In this document: piece by piece, positions 6,969 through 16,400 of the stretch | Position numbering within the stretch: position 1 is the stretch's first letter | Layout: each line of letters starts with the position of its first letter | Origin: Falsirhodobacter sp051195255 | GTDB taxonomy: Bacteria > Pseudomonadota > Alphaproteobacteria > Rhodobacterales > Rhodobacteraceae | Assembly (NCBI RefSeq): GCF_051195255.1 | Contig: NZ_JBNJLK010000002.1 | Coordinates: 372,001-436,000 of the forward strand | Length of the DNA stretch: 64,000 nucleotides | Direction: 5' to 3' | Notes under the pieces: model-generated | Database searches by the model: none | What the model was told of the DNA's origin: nothing | What the model saw: the letters and a program-made list of their open reading frames with translations, nothing else | Position numbers and translations under genes: made by a program

Positions 6969-7752
6969 CGATTTTCTGACGCGCGCCGCCGTGGCGGGGG
7001 TGGGCGTCGCCTGTTCCACCGGGCCGCTGGGCGTGTTCGTCGTGTGGCGGCGCATGGCCTATTTCGGAGACGCGACCGCGCATGCCGCGATCCTGGGCGT
7101 GGCGCTGGCGCTGGCAAGCGACCTGCCGATCGCCGTGGGGGCCGCGGCCGTGGCCGCCGCGATGGGGCTGACCGTGGCGAACCTGACGGGGCGCGGCTGG
7201 GCGGCGGACACGGTGCTGGGCGTTCTGGCCCATGCGGCGCTGGCCCTTGGCCTTGTCGCGATCAGCTTCGTGCAGAACGTGCAATTGAGCCTTGAGAGCT
7301 ATCTGTTCGGCGACATCCTTGCGGTGTCACGCGCCGATCTTGCGGTGATCTGGGGCGGGGCGGCGCTGGTGGTGGCGTTGATCGCGTGGCGCTGGAACCG
7401 GCTGCTGCTGACCACGGTGAACGAGGATCTGGCCCATGCCGACGGCATTTCCCCATTGAGGGAGCGGCTGGTGCTGACGCTGGCCTTGGCGCTGGTGGTG
7501 GCGATTTCCCTGAAGATCGTGGGGGCGCTGCTGATTTCCGCCCTGCTGATCGTGCCGGCCGCCGCCGCACGGGCCGTCAGCCGGGGGCCGGAGGCGATGG
7601 CCGTGGGGGCGACGCTGATCGGGGCGGCGTCGGCGCTGGGCGGGCTTTGGGCCTCGTACCATTTCGACACGCCGGCCGGTCCGTCCATCGTCACCGCCGC
7701 CGCGGCGATCTTTGCCGTCGCGGTGGTGGTGGGGCGCCTGCGCCGCGCCTGA
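6961..7752 (+). CDS. znuB: Zinc ABC transporter permease ZnuB
   Basis: A 263-residue integral membrane protein of the ABC-3 family with about eight hydrophobic segments. Family marks are RRMAYFGDATAHAAILGVAL near residue 35, which is the characteristic substrate-path region, and the late KIVGALLISALLIVPAAAARA. ATG at 6961 lies inside the end of znuC. It forms the zinc channel of the ZnuABC importer. Its TGA stop directly abuts the stop of the facing GH25 gene (TGATCA). Confidence 0.92.
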   Translation: MFDDFLTRAAVAGVGVACSTGPLGVFVVWRRMAYFGDATAHAAILGVALALASDLPIAVGAAAVAAAMGLTVANLTGRGWAADTVLGVLAHAALALGLVAISFVQNVQLSLESYLFGDILAVSRADLAVIWGGAALVVALIAWRWNRLLLTTVNEDLAHADGISPLRERLVLTLALALVVAISLKIVGALLISALLIVPAAAARAVSRGPEAMAVGATLIGAASALGGLWASYHFDTPAGPSIVTAAAAIFAVAVVVGRLRRA

Positions 7753-8532
7753 TCAGCGCTGCGCGCGCTGCGCGAGCCAGACCGCCCATTCCGGCTCGCT
7801 GCCGCGGAAGGCGTTGATGTCCACGCGCCCGTCGATGCCGGGGATCAGGCCGGTGCCGGTGTATTGCCAGAACGTCCAGTCATGGCCCGGATGCACCTCG
7901 GACGGATGGCCGGCGACGGATCGCAGCCAGAATTCCACCCCCGGCACGCGCCACATCTCGTTGTCGCGGAAGAAGTCCACGGTCAGGTACATGATCGGCC
8001 GCTGCCCGTAATACTGCGTCAGGATCGACGTGAAGATGGCCGCGTCCTGGCGCACCTCCTCGGCCGGGGGGCGGCGGGTGCAGGTGCGCGAGGTGGGCGT
8101 CCATTCCATGTCCAGGACCGGGGGCAGGTCGCCCGCTCGGCGCGGCACGTTGGCGATGTACCAGGCCGCCTGTTCCTGCGGGGTCCGGCAGAAGTAATAA
8201 TAGTGATACGCGCTGGAGGGCACACCCGCAGCCCGCGCCGCCGAACGGTGGTGGTTCAGCATCGGGTCGGTGTAGTCGCCCCCCTCGGTCGCCTTGATGA
8301 AGGCGAAGCGCACGCCATAGCTGCGCGCGACGCCCCAGTCGATGTTGCTTTGATAACGGGCCACGTCGATGCCATGCACCGCATAGGCGGCGGGCACGTT
8401 GCGGCCGCGCCAGGCATAGGGGGCGGCGTCGCCGAACTGGTGGGGGAGGCCCTGCACGGACATCGGTTCCCGGGGGCCGCAGGCGGCCAGGACGGCAAGG
8501 ATCAGAAGGGCAAGAAGACGAACGGGGCGCAT
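7753..8532 (-). CDS. Glycoside hydrolase family 25 (lysozyme-like) lipoprotein
   Basis: A 259-residue protein. The N-terminus MRPVRLLALLILAVLAACG is a lipoprotein signal with the lipobox LAAC, so it is probably anchored in the outer membrane. The mature part is a GH25 domain: HGIDVARYQSNIDW with the first catalytic-site aspartate, FAFIKATEGGDYTDP, the catalytic DMEW block (PPVLDMEWTP) and a C-terminal FWQYTGTGLIPGIDGRVDIN. GH25 enzymes cleave the beta-1,4 bond of peptidoglycan between MurNAc and GlcNAc. It could be monocistronic or follow the BMP importer genes on the same strand; two alternative hairpins lie in the gap. Confidence 0.88.
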   Translation of the reverse strand: MRPVRLLALLILAVLAACGPREPMSVQGLPHQFGDAAPYAWRGRNVPAAYAVHGIDVARYQSNIDWGVARSYGVRFAFIKATEGGDYTDPMLNHHRSAARAAGVPSSAYHYYYFCRTPQEQAAWYIANVPRRAGDLPPVLDMEWTPTSRTCTRRPPAEEVRQDAAIFTSILTQYYGQRPIMYLTVDFFRDNEMWRVPGVEFWLRSVAGHPSEVHPGHDWTFWQYTGTGLIPGIDGRVDINAFRGSEPEWAVWLAQRAQR

Positions 8533-8578
8533 CGGATCTCCGGACAGAATCGCCCACCCTTGTGCACCGGATCGTGCG

Positions 8579-8625
8579 CCCCGTCACGGGGGCGTGACGG
8601 GGCGCGGCGGAACACCGCGCCCCGT
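8579..8625. other. Two overlapping, mutually exclusive GC hairpins
   Basis: A 10-bp perfect inverted repeat (CCCCGTCACG at 8579-8588 with CGTGACGGGG at 8593-8602, loop GGGG) shares bases with an 11-bp perfect inverted repeat (ACGGGGCGCGG at 8597-8607 with CCGCGCCCCGT at 8615-8625, loop 7). Only one can form at a time in RNA. No T-run follows on either side. It lies between the end of the BMP gene and the GH25 gene. Confidence 0.55.
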
Positions 8626-8635
8626 GCTGTCGGCG

Positions 8636-9721
8636 TCAGTTCGGGATCTCGCCCGTGATGCCTTCGACGTAGAAGTTCATGCCCGCCAGTTCGGCGTCGT
8701 CCGGCGTCTCGCCGTCCGCCAGCCACTCCGAACCGTCCTGCTTCTTCAGGGGGCCGGTGAACGGGTGCAGGGTGCCGGCGGCGATGGCGTCGCGCACTTC
8801 CTCGGCCTTGGTCTTCACCTCGGCGGGGACAGCGTCCGTGATCTCGCCGATCTGAACTTCCCCTCCGGCGATGCCGGCCCAGGTCGCGCCCTGTTTGTAG
8901 GTGCCATCCAGCAGCGCGCCCACGCGTTCGATGTAGTAGGGCGCCCAGTTGTCGATGATGGACGCCACGCGCGGGCTCGGCTTGAACTCCGCCATGTCGG
9001 AGGCCTGGCCGAAGCCGACCACGCCTTCGGTCTTGGCCGCTTCGGCCAGCGGGGCGGTGGAATCGGTGTGCTGCAGGATCACGTCCACGCCCTGTTCGAT
9101 CAGCGCGCGGGCGGCGTCGGCCTCTTTCGCGGGGTCGAACCAGGTGTAGGCCCAGACGACCGACATCGTGGCGTCGGGGTTCACCTTCTTCGCCGCCAGA
9201 TAGGCCGCGTTGATGCCCTGGATGTTTTCCGGGATCGGGAACGAGCCGATATAGCCGATCTTGTCCGACTTTGTCATCAGGCCGGCCATCGTGCCCGTGA
9301 CGGCGCGGCCTTCGTAGAAGCGCGCGTCATAGGTGGAGACGTTGGCATGGTCGCGGCGGTAGCCGGTGGCGTGTTCGAACATCACCTTCGGGAACTTCGC
9401 GGCGACGTTGTTCACCGCGTCCATGTACCCGAAGGAGGTGGCGAAGATGATGTTGCAGCCCGACAGCGCCATCTGCGTCATCACGCGTTCGCTGTCGGCC
9501 CCTTCGGGCACCGATTCCTGATAGGTGGTGGCGTCGACCTTGTCGCCGAATTCCGCCGCCAGCGCCTGCCGGGCCTGATCGTGCTGGAAGGACCAGCCGC
9601 CGTCGCCCACCGGGCCGACATAGATGAAGCAGGCCTTCACCTTGTCCATGCCTTGCGCGAAGGAAGCGGCGGGCAGCGCCATCAGCGCGGCGGCGGTCGC
9701 CAGAAGCAGTCTGCGTTTCAT
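8636..9721 (-). CDS. BMP-family ABC transporter substrate-binding protein (nucleoside type)
   Basis: A 361-residue periplasmic protein with signal peptide MKRRLLLATAAALMALPAASFA. The family is shown by KACFIYVGPVGDGGWSFQHDQAR, QESVPEGADSERVMTQMA, the FATSFGYMDAV block, GYIGSFPIPE and the late ILQHTDSTAPLAEA. BMP/PnrA proteins bind purine nucleosides, and the three genes that follow supply the permeases and ATPase, giving a complete importer. Some relatives in Rhodobacteraceae and rhizobia bind other nitrogenous compounds, so the substrate is inferred. ATG at 9721 starts the signal peptide; AGGGAGA lies ahead. Confidence 0.87.
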   Translation of the reverse strand: MKRRLLLATAAALMALPAASFAQGMDKVKACFIYVGPVGDGGWSFQHDQARQALAAEFGDKVDATTYQESVPEGADSERVMTQMALSGCNIIFATSFGYMDAVNNVAAKFPKVMFEHATGYRRDHANVSTYDARFYEGRAVTGTMAGLMTKSDKIGYIGSFPIPENIQGINAAYLAAKKVNPDATMSVVWAYTWFDPAKEADAARALIEQGVDVILQHTDSTAPLAEAAKTEGVVGFGQASDMAEFKPSPRVASIIDNWAPYYIERVGALLDGTYKQGATWAGIAGGEVQIGEITDAVPAEVKTKAEEVRDAIAAGTLHPFTGPLKKQDGSEWLADGETPDDAELAGMNFYVEGITGEIPN

Positions 9722-9738
9722 GTGGGTCTCCCTGTGGG

Positions 9739-10668
9739 TCAATGCGAAGCGTGGAACGTCTTGCCAAGGTCGGCCGGCGCGCCCATCGCGCGCCCCCGGC
9801 CCGAGGATATCAGAACAAGAACAAGGATCGTGATGATGTAGGGGGACATCGTCAGATACTCGACCGGGATGCGGGAACCTGCGGCCTGAAGGTTCAGCTG
9901 CAGCACGCTGATGCCCCCGAACAGCCATGCGCCCATCAGCACGCGCCACGGCTTCCAGCCCGCGAAGACGACGATGGCCAGCGCGATCCAGCCCGCGCCG
10001 CTGGTGATGCCGTCGGTCCATTGGGGCACGCGCACCAGGCTGACATAGGCCCCGCCCATGCCCGCCATGGCCCCGCCGAACAGGATCGCCCCCGTGCGGA
10101 TGCGGCGGACCTTGTAGCCCAGCGCATGGGCCGCCTCGTGGCTTTCGCCCACGGCGCGCAGGATCAGGCCGGCGCGGGTGGAACGCAGGAACCACCAGGT
10201 CGCGGCCACCAGGATCAGCGACAGATAGACCATCCCGTCATGGGAAAAGAGGATCGGCCCCAGCACGGGCAGGTCGGCCAGCGGACCCAGCGGCACGTCC
10301 CCGGTCAGGGGCGGGCGGATGCCGTTCCAGCCTTGCCCGATCAGGCTGGACAATCCCAGCCCGAACAGCGTCAGCGCAAGGCCGGACGCGACCTGGTTGG
10401 CCAGAAGCACCTGCGTCAGCAGCGCGAACAAGGCCGCCATTGCCGCCCCCGCCGCTGCACCGCCCACGAAGCCCAGCACAGGGCTGCCGGTCGTCACCGC
10501 CACCACGAAGCCGGTGACGGCGCCCATGATCATCATGCCCTCCACCCCGAGGTTCAGGGTGCCGGACTTCTCGACCACCATCTCTCCCAGTGCCGCCATC
10601 AGGATGGGGACGGAGGCCACGATCAGCGTGGCCAGAAGCGTGACGAGGTTGATGCCGCCAATGTCCAT
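9739..10668 (-). CDS. ABC transporter permease (BMP/nucleoside importer, short subunit)
   Basis: A 309-residue, very hydrophobic protein of the branched-chain/ribose-type permease family. The block KSGTLNLGVEGMMIMGAVTGFVVA near residue 33 and the coupling region RAVGESHEAAHALGYKVRRIR near residue 190 are typical of the second permease of nucleoside importers (YufQ/NupQ-like). Its ATG overlaps the stop of the other permease by one base (TGATG). It is followed 17 bases later by the BMP gene, so the order ATPase, permease, permease, binding protein forms one operon. Confidence 0.88.
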   Translation of the reverse strand: MDIGGINLVTLLATLIVASVPILMAALGEMVVEKSGTLNLGVEGMMIMGAVTGFVVAVTTGSPVLGFVGGAAAGAAMAALFALLTQVLLANQVASGLALTLFGLGLSSLIGQGWNGIRPPLTGDVPLGPLADLPVLGPILFSHDGMVYLSLILVAATWWFLRSTRAGLILRAVGESHEAAHALGYKVRRIRTGAILFGGAMAGMGGAYVSLVRVPQWTDGITSGAGWIALAIVVFAGWKPWRVLMGAWLFGGISVLQLNLQAAGSRIPVEYLTMSPYIITILVLVLISSGRGRAMGAPADLGKTFHASH

Positions 10669-11750
10669 CACGAAGCCTCCCGTGCCCAGCGGATGCGGTA
10701 ATTGGTCAGGATGTCCACCGCCAGAAGGAAGAACAAAAGCATCCCTTGGAAGGCCTGGATCGCGGCCGCGGGAACCCCCAGCATGAACTGCGCCAGTTCG
10801 CCGCCGATATAGGTCAGCGCCATCAGAAGGCCGGCCAGCAGGATGCCGATCGGGTTCAGGCGGCCGAGGAAGGCCACGATGATCGCGGTGAAGCCGTAAC
10901 CCTGCGCGAAGTCGAGGCTGATCTGCCCGGCGGGTCCCGTCACCTCGAACAGCCCCGCCAAACCCGCCAGTGCGCCCGAGATGCCGAAGCACACGATCAC
11001 CAGCTTGCGCGGTGACACGCCGGCAAAGCGCGCGGCGCGCGGGGCCTGACCCGTCAGCCGGATGGAAAAGCCCAGCATGTGCCGTTGCAGCAGGATGTAG
11101 GCGAAGATCACGGCGATGAAGGCCGCCACGACCCCCCAATGCATCCCCGTGCCCGCGATCAGCTCGGGATTGGCCGAGGAGGCCCATTGCGACAGGTTGC
11201 GCGATCCGGGAAAGCCGCCGCCCTGCGGGTTGCGCAAGGCGCCCAGCGCCATCGAGGACAGCAGCGCCTGCGCGACATAGACGAGCAGAAGCGAGACGAG
11301 AATCTCGTTCGTGCGGAACACGGTGCGCAGGATCGCCGGGATCATGGCCCAAAGGAACCCGCCCAAGCCGCCCGCGACCACCATCAGCGGAAAGATCAGG
11401 CGGCTGTCCATCGGATACAGCGCAAGGCCCGCCGCGGCCCCGGTCAGGGCGCCGACGACATACTGCCCCTCGGCCCCGATGTTCCAGACGCCGGCGCGGA
11501 AGCCCAGCGACAGGCCGATCGCGATCAGGATCAGCGGCCCCGCCTTCACCAGAAGCTGCGGGCGGGAATAGGCCGCGAATTGCGGGTTGAACAGCGGGTC
11601 CCAGAAGATGGTGCGGATCGCCGCGACCGGATCCTTGCCCAGCATCGCGAACAGGATGCCGCCCGCGATCATCGTCAGGACGACGGCCAGAACCGGCGTC
11701 GCCACCGACCACGCGCGCGACGGCGTGGCCCGTTTTTCAAGCCGCATCAT
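10668..11750 (-). CDS. ABC transporter permease (BMP/nucleoside importer, long subunit)
   Basis: A 360-residue permease (YufP/NupP-like), about nine membrane segments after a short basic N-terminus. GFRAGVWNIGAEGQYVVGAL is the counterpart of the NLGVEG block in its partner, and GQAPRAARFAGVSPRKLV is the loop expected to dock on the ATPase. The start MM lies at 11750, inside the last 14 bases of the ATPase gene, so translation is coupled. An ATG one codon later is equally possible. Confidence 0.88.
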   Translation of the reverse strand: MMRLEKRATPSRAWSVATPVLAVVLTMIAGGILFAMLGKDPVAAIRTIFWDPLFNPQFAAYSRPQLLVKAGPLILIAIGLSLGFRAGVWNIGAEGQYVVGALTGAAAGLALYPMDSRLIFPLMVVAGGLGGFLWAMIPAILRTVFRTNEILVSLLLVYVAQALLSSMALGALRNPQGGGFPGSRNLSQWASSANPELIAGTGMHWGVVAAFIAVIFAYILLQRHMLGFSIRLTGQAPRAARFAGVSPRKLVIVCFGISGALAGLAGLFEVTGPAGQISLDFAQGYGFTAIIVAFLGRLNPIGILLAGLLMALTYIGGELAQFMLGVPAAAIQAFQGMLLFFLLAVDILTNYRIRWAREAS

Positions 11751-13266
11751 GGGCGACCTCCATCCCGTGCGCGCCGCCCATCATCAGTCCGATCTCTTCC
11801 ACGGTCAGCCCCGCCACCGGACGCGGCGGGCTGAGCCGTCCTTCGTTCAGCGCGGCAAAGCTGTCCGCGATCTCCAGCAGCTCGTCCAGGTCCTGGCTGA
11901 TCACGACCACCGCTGCCCCGTCGGCGGCCCGGTTCAGGATCGCCTGCCGGATGAAGGCCGAAGCCGCGGCGTCCACGCCCCAGGTGGGCTGGTTGATCAC
12001 GATCACCTCGGACCCCTGCGACAATTCCCGCCCCACCACGAATTTCTGAAGGTTTCCGCCCGACAGGGCGCGGGCCGCCACTTCCGTGCCCGGCGTGCGG
12101 ACGTCGAAATCGCGGATGATGGCATTGGCGAAGGCGCGGACCTTGCCCCAGTCGATGAAGCCGTGCCGCACCAGCTTCTGGCGGATCGCGCCCGACAGCA
12201 GCGCGTTTTCCGTCAGCGTCATGTCGGGGGCGGCGGCGTGGCCCAGCCGTTCCTCGGGCGCGGAAACGAGGCCGGCGAGACGTCGCGCCTCCGGTCCCTT
12301 GTCGCCCACGGGCCGGCCGCCGATCCGCAGGGCGTCGGGCGCGCTGCGGAGTTCGCCGTTCAGCGCCAGCAGGAGTTCGTCCTGCCCGTTGCCCGCAACC
12401 CCCGCGATGCCCAGCACCTCGCCTTTCCGCACCGACAGGCGGATGTCCTTCAGCGCCGTCCCGAACGGGATGGGGGAGGGGGCGGACAGGCCCGTCACTT
12501 CCAGCATCACCTCTCCCTTCGGGTGGGGGGTGCGGGCGGGCGGGGTCAGGACGGCGCCCACCATCAGTTCGGCCAGTTCGCGGGCCGAACGCTCGCGCGG
12601 GACGCAGGTGGCCACGACCTTGCCGCGCCGCAGGATGGTGGCGTGGTCGCACAGGGTGCGGATCTCTTCCAGCTTGTGGCTGATGTACAGGATCGCGGTG
12701 CCTTCGGCCGCCAGCTTGCGCAGGGTCTGGAACAGGATCTCCACCTCCTGCGGGGTCAGGACCGAGGTGGGCTCGTCCATGATCAGCAGCTTCGGGTCCT
12801 GCAGCAGGCAGCGGATGATCTCCACCCGCTGGCGTTCGCCCGCGCTCAGATCCCCCACGATGCGGGCGGGGTCCAGCGGCAGGCCGTAGGTGGCGGACGT
12901 CTCGCGGATGCGGCGGGCCAGATCGCGCATGGGGGGCGGGGCTTCCATGCCCAGCGCCACGTTTTCCGCCACCGTCAGCGCGTCGAACAGGCTGAAATGC
13001 TGGAACACCATTGCCACGCCCGCGCGGCGGGCGGTGGCGGGGCGGTCGGGCGCGAAATCCTGTCCCGACAACACCATGCGGCCGGAATCGGGGGTGACAA
13101 GGCCGTAGATCATCTTGACCAGCGTGGACTTCCCCGCCCCGTTTTCGCCCAGCAGCGCGTGCACCTCACCGGGGCGGAGGGAGAACCCGACCTCGCTGTT
13201 GGCCACCACGCCCGGATAGGCCTTGGTCAGCCCCTCCACCCGCAGCAGCGTGTCGCTTCCCGTCAT
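11737..13266 (-). CDS. ABC transporter ATP-binding protein with two nucleotide-binding domains
   Basis: A 509-residue double ATPase typical of nucleoside/BMP and sugar importers. Domain 1 has Walker A GENGAGKST at residues 40-48, signature LSAGERQRVE and Walker B MDEPT. Domain 2 has a degenerate Walker A (GVAGNGQDE), as in related transporters, with LSGGNLQK and INQPTWGVD. The INQPT in place of DEPT means only one composite site is likely to hydrolyse ATP strongly. ATG at 13266 follows GGACGGAG. It is the first gene of the four-gene importer and lies divergent to dnaE. Confidence 0.9.
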   Translation of the reverse strand: MTGSDTLLRVEGLTKAYPGVVANSEVGFSLRPGEVHALLGENGAGKSTLVKMIYGLVTPDSGRMVLSGQDFAPDRPATARRAGVAMVFQHFSLFDALTVAENVALGMEAPPPMRDLARRIRETSATYGLPLDPARIVGDLSAGERQRVEIIRCLLQDPKLLIMDEPTSVLTPQEVEILFQTLRKLAAEGTAILYISHKLEEIRTLCDHATILRRGKVVATCVPRERSARELAELMVGAVLTPPARTPHPKGEVMLEVTGLSAPSPIPFGTALKDIRLSVRKGEVLGIAGVAGNGQDELLLALNGELRSAPDALRIGGRPVGDKGPEARRLAGLVSAPEERLGHAAAPDMTLTENALLSGAIRQKLVRHGFIDWGKVRAFANAIIRDFDVRTPGTEVAARALSGGNLQKFVVGRELSQGSEVIVINQPTWGVDAAASAFIRQAILNRAADGAAVVVISQDLDELLEIADSFAALNEGRLSPPRPVAGLTVEEIGLMMGGAHGMEVAHDAA

Positions 13267-13298
13267 CCGCGATCTCCGTCCCCGATGGTCTTCGTTCT

Positions 13299-13327
13299 TG
13301 ATACGTGTGATGGCGCCCTGATCGCAA
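13299..13327 (-). promoter_or_regulatory. Possible promoter of the BMP-type importer operon
   Basis: On the minus strand TTGCGA and GTATCA are separated by 17 bases, about 33 bases ahead of the ATPase start. It is a sigma-70-like fit of moderate quality. The rest of the 220-base gap to dnaE shows no clear second promoter or conserved operator. Confidence 0.3.
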
Positions 13328-13486
13328 TGGCAGGATGGCCGAACGCGGCGAATAGCCGTGGATCGCGCCTGTGGGAATAGGCAACACCGCCGTCCCGCGG
13401 ATTTTGCGGCAGGACCGCCACAAGAAGCCGGGGCGGGACAGGTCGCTGCCGCTTTAACAGGCGCGTCTGCCGCGTTAGGATGCGGC

Positions 13487-16400
13487 ATGTCGAATCCTGT
13501 CCGTTTCATCCATCTGCGCGTCCACACCGAGCATTCGCTTCTGGAAGGGGCGGTGCCCGTCAAGAAGCTGGTCAAGCTGTGCGAGGCGGCGTCCATGCCC
13601 GCCGTGGCCGTGACCGACACGAACAACATGTTCGCCGCGCTGGAGTTTTCCGTCACCGCCTCGGGGGCCGGGGTGCAGCCGATCGTGGGCTGCCAGGTGT
13701 CGGTCGATTACGATCCGGCCCAGCCGGGCGAAAAGACGCGCCCCGCCGCGCCCGTGGTCCTGCTGGCGCAGGACGAGGCGGGCTACATGAACCTGATGAA
13801 GCTGTCCTCCTGCCTCTACGTGGACAAGGGCGGGCAGTTGCCGCAGGTGACGCTGGACGAACTTGCCACCTATTCCGCCGGCCTCATCTGCCTGTCGGGC
13901 GGGCCGGACGGGCCGGTGGGGCGGCTGCTGCGCACGGGGCAGCGCACGAAGGCCGACGCGCTGCTGCGCCGGCTGGCCGCCACCTATCCGGGCCGGCTGT
14001 ACGTTGAATTGCAGCGCCATCCCGGCGAAGGCGGCAAGCTGCCCGAGGCGGAGGCGCTGTCCGAGCGTGGCCATGTGGAGATGGCCTATGACCTGAACCT
14101 GCCGCTGGTCGCCACCAACGACGTGTATTTTCCCAAGGCCGAGATGTACGAGGCGCATGACGCCCTGATCTGCATCGCCGAAGGCGCTTATGTGGACCAG
14201 CAGCAGCCGCGCCGCCGCCTGACGCCGCAGCACTACTTCAAATCCGAAGCCGAGATGTGCGCCCTGTTCGCCGACCTGCCGGAGGCGTTGGAGAACACGG
14301 TCGAGATCGCCCGCCGCTGCGCCTTCAAGGCCGCGAAACGCGCCCCGATCCTGCCCCGCTTCGCCGAGGACGAGGTGGAGGAGCTGCGCCGTCAGGCCCG
14401 TGCGGGGCTGGAACGGCGTCTGGCCGTCATCCCCCACGCCGTGACGGTGGAGGAGTATCACGCACGCCTCGATTTCGAGCTGGGGATCATCGAGAAGATG
14501 GGCTTCCCCGGCTATTTCCTGATCGTGGCCGACTTCATCAAATACGCCAAGGACAACCAGATCCCCGTCGGTCCGGGGCGGGGGTCGGGCGCAGGCTCGC
14601 TCGTGGCCTATGCGCTGCTGATCACCGACCTTGACCCCCTGCGCTATGCCCTGCTGTTCGAACGGTTCCTGAACCCCGAACGCGTGTCCATGCCCGACTT
14701 CGACATCGACTTCTGCATGGACCGGCGCGAGGAGGTGATCCGCTACGTCCAGAAGAAGTACGGCCGCGACAAGGTGGGGCAGATCATCACCTTCGGCGCG
14801 CTCTTGTCCAAGGCTGCCGTGCGCGATGTGGGCCGCGTGTTGCAGATGTCCTTCATGCAGGTGGACCGCCTGTCGAAGATGATTCCGCTGGAAGGGGTGA
14901 AACCTGTTTCCATCGCAAAGGCCTTGGCGGACGAACCCCGCCTGCGCGAGGCCGCGAAGGAGGAGGTGGTCAAGCGCCTTCTGGATTACGGCCAGCAGGT
15001 GGAAGGGCTCTTGCGCAACGCCTCGACCCACGCCGCAGGTGTCGTGATCGGCGACCGGCCGCTGGATGCGCTGGTGCCGCTTTATCAGGACCCGCGATCC
15101 GACATGCCCGCGACCCAGTTCAACATGAAGTGGGTGGAGGCCGCGGGCCTCGTGAAGTTCGACTTCCTGGGCCTGAAGACGCTGACGGTGATCCAGAACG
15201 CGATCGACCTGATCCGCGCGGGCGGGCGCGAGTTGCATCAGGCGGCGGACGGGCGCACGCTTTATACCCCCGCGCCAGGGACGGAAAACGACATCGGGCA
15301 CATCCCGCTGGATGACGCGGCGACCTACGACCTTTATTCGGCGGCCAAGACGGTCGCGGTGTTCCAGGTCGAAAGCTCGGGCATGATGGACGCGCTGCGG
15401 CGCATGAAGCCCACCTGCATCGAGGACATCGTGGCGCTGGTGGCCCTGTACCGCCCCGGCCCGATGGAGAACATCCCCGTCTATTGCGAGGTGAAGAACG
15501 GGCTGCGGGAGATCGAGTCGATCCACCCGACCATCGACTTCATCCTGAAGGAAACGCAGGGCATCATCGTTTATCAGGAACAGGTGATGCAGATCGCGCA
15601 GGTCATGGGGGGATATTCCCTTGGCGGCGCCGACCTTCTGCGCCGTGCCATGGGCAAGAAGATCGCCGAGGAGATGGCCAAGGAACGCCCGAAGTTCATC
15701 AAGGGCGCGGCCGAGACGCACGACATCGACGCCAAGAAGGCGGGCGAGGTGTTCGACCTTCTGGAGAAGTTCGCCAATTACGGCTTCAACAAGTCTCACG
15801 CGGCGGCCTATGCCGTGGTCAGCTACCAGACGGGCTGGCTGAAGGCGAACCATCCGGTCGAGTTCATGGCCGGCGTCATGAACTGCGACATCGACCTGAC
15901 CGACAAGCTGGCCATCTACAAGCGCGAGGTGGACAAGCTGGGGATCGAGACGGTGCCCCCCTGCGTCAACCGTTCGCAGGCGACGTTCAGCGTGCGGGAG
16001 GGGAAGCTCGTCTATGGCCTTGGCGCGCTGAAGAACGTGGGCGTGGAGGCGATGAAGATGATCGTCGCCGGCCGGGGCGACAAGCCCTTCGTCAGCCTGT
16101 TTGACATCGCGCGGCGGGTGGACCTGAAACGCGTCGGCAAGCGCCCGATGGAGATGCTGGTCCGCGCCGGCGCCTTCGACATGCTGGACGGCAACCGCGC
16201 CCGCGTGTTCGACGCGCTGGACGGGCTGGTCGCCTATTCCGCCGCGGTGCACGAGGCGCGGGCGTCGTCCCAAGTGTCGCTGTTCGGCGAGGCGGGGGAC
16301 GATCTGCCCGAACCGCGCATGGCCAACCGCGACGACTGGCTGCCGGTGGAGCGTCTGGCGGAGGAGATGAAGGCCATCGGCTTCTATCTGTCCGGCCACC

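Noticed and set aside
13267..13486. A small gene or RNA in the dnaE/importer divergent gap
   Set aside because: Open frames there are short and lack ribosome sites; only a weak minus-strand promoter fit is visible.
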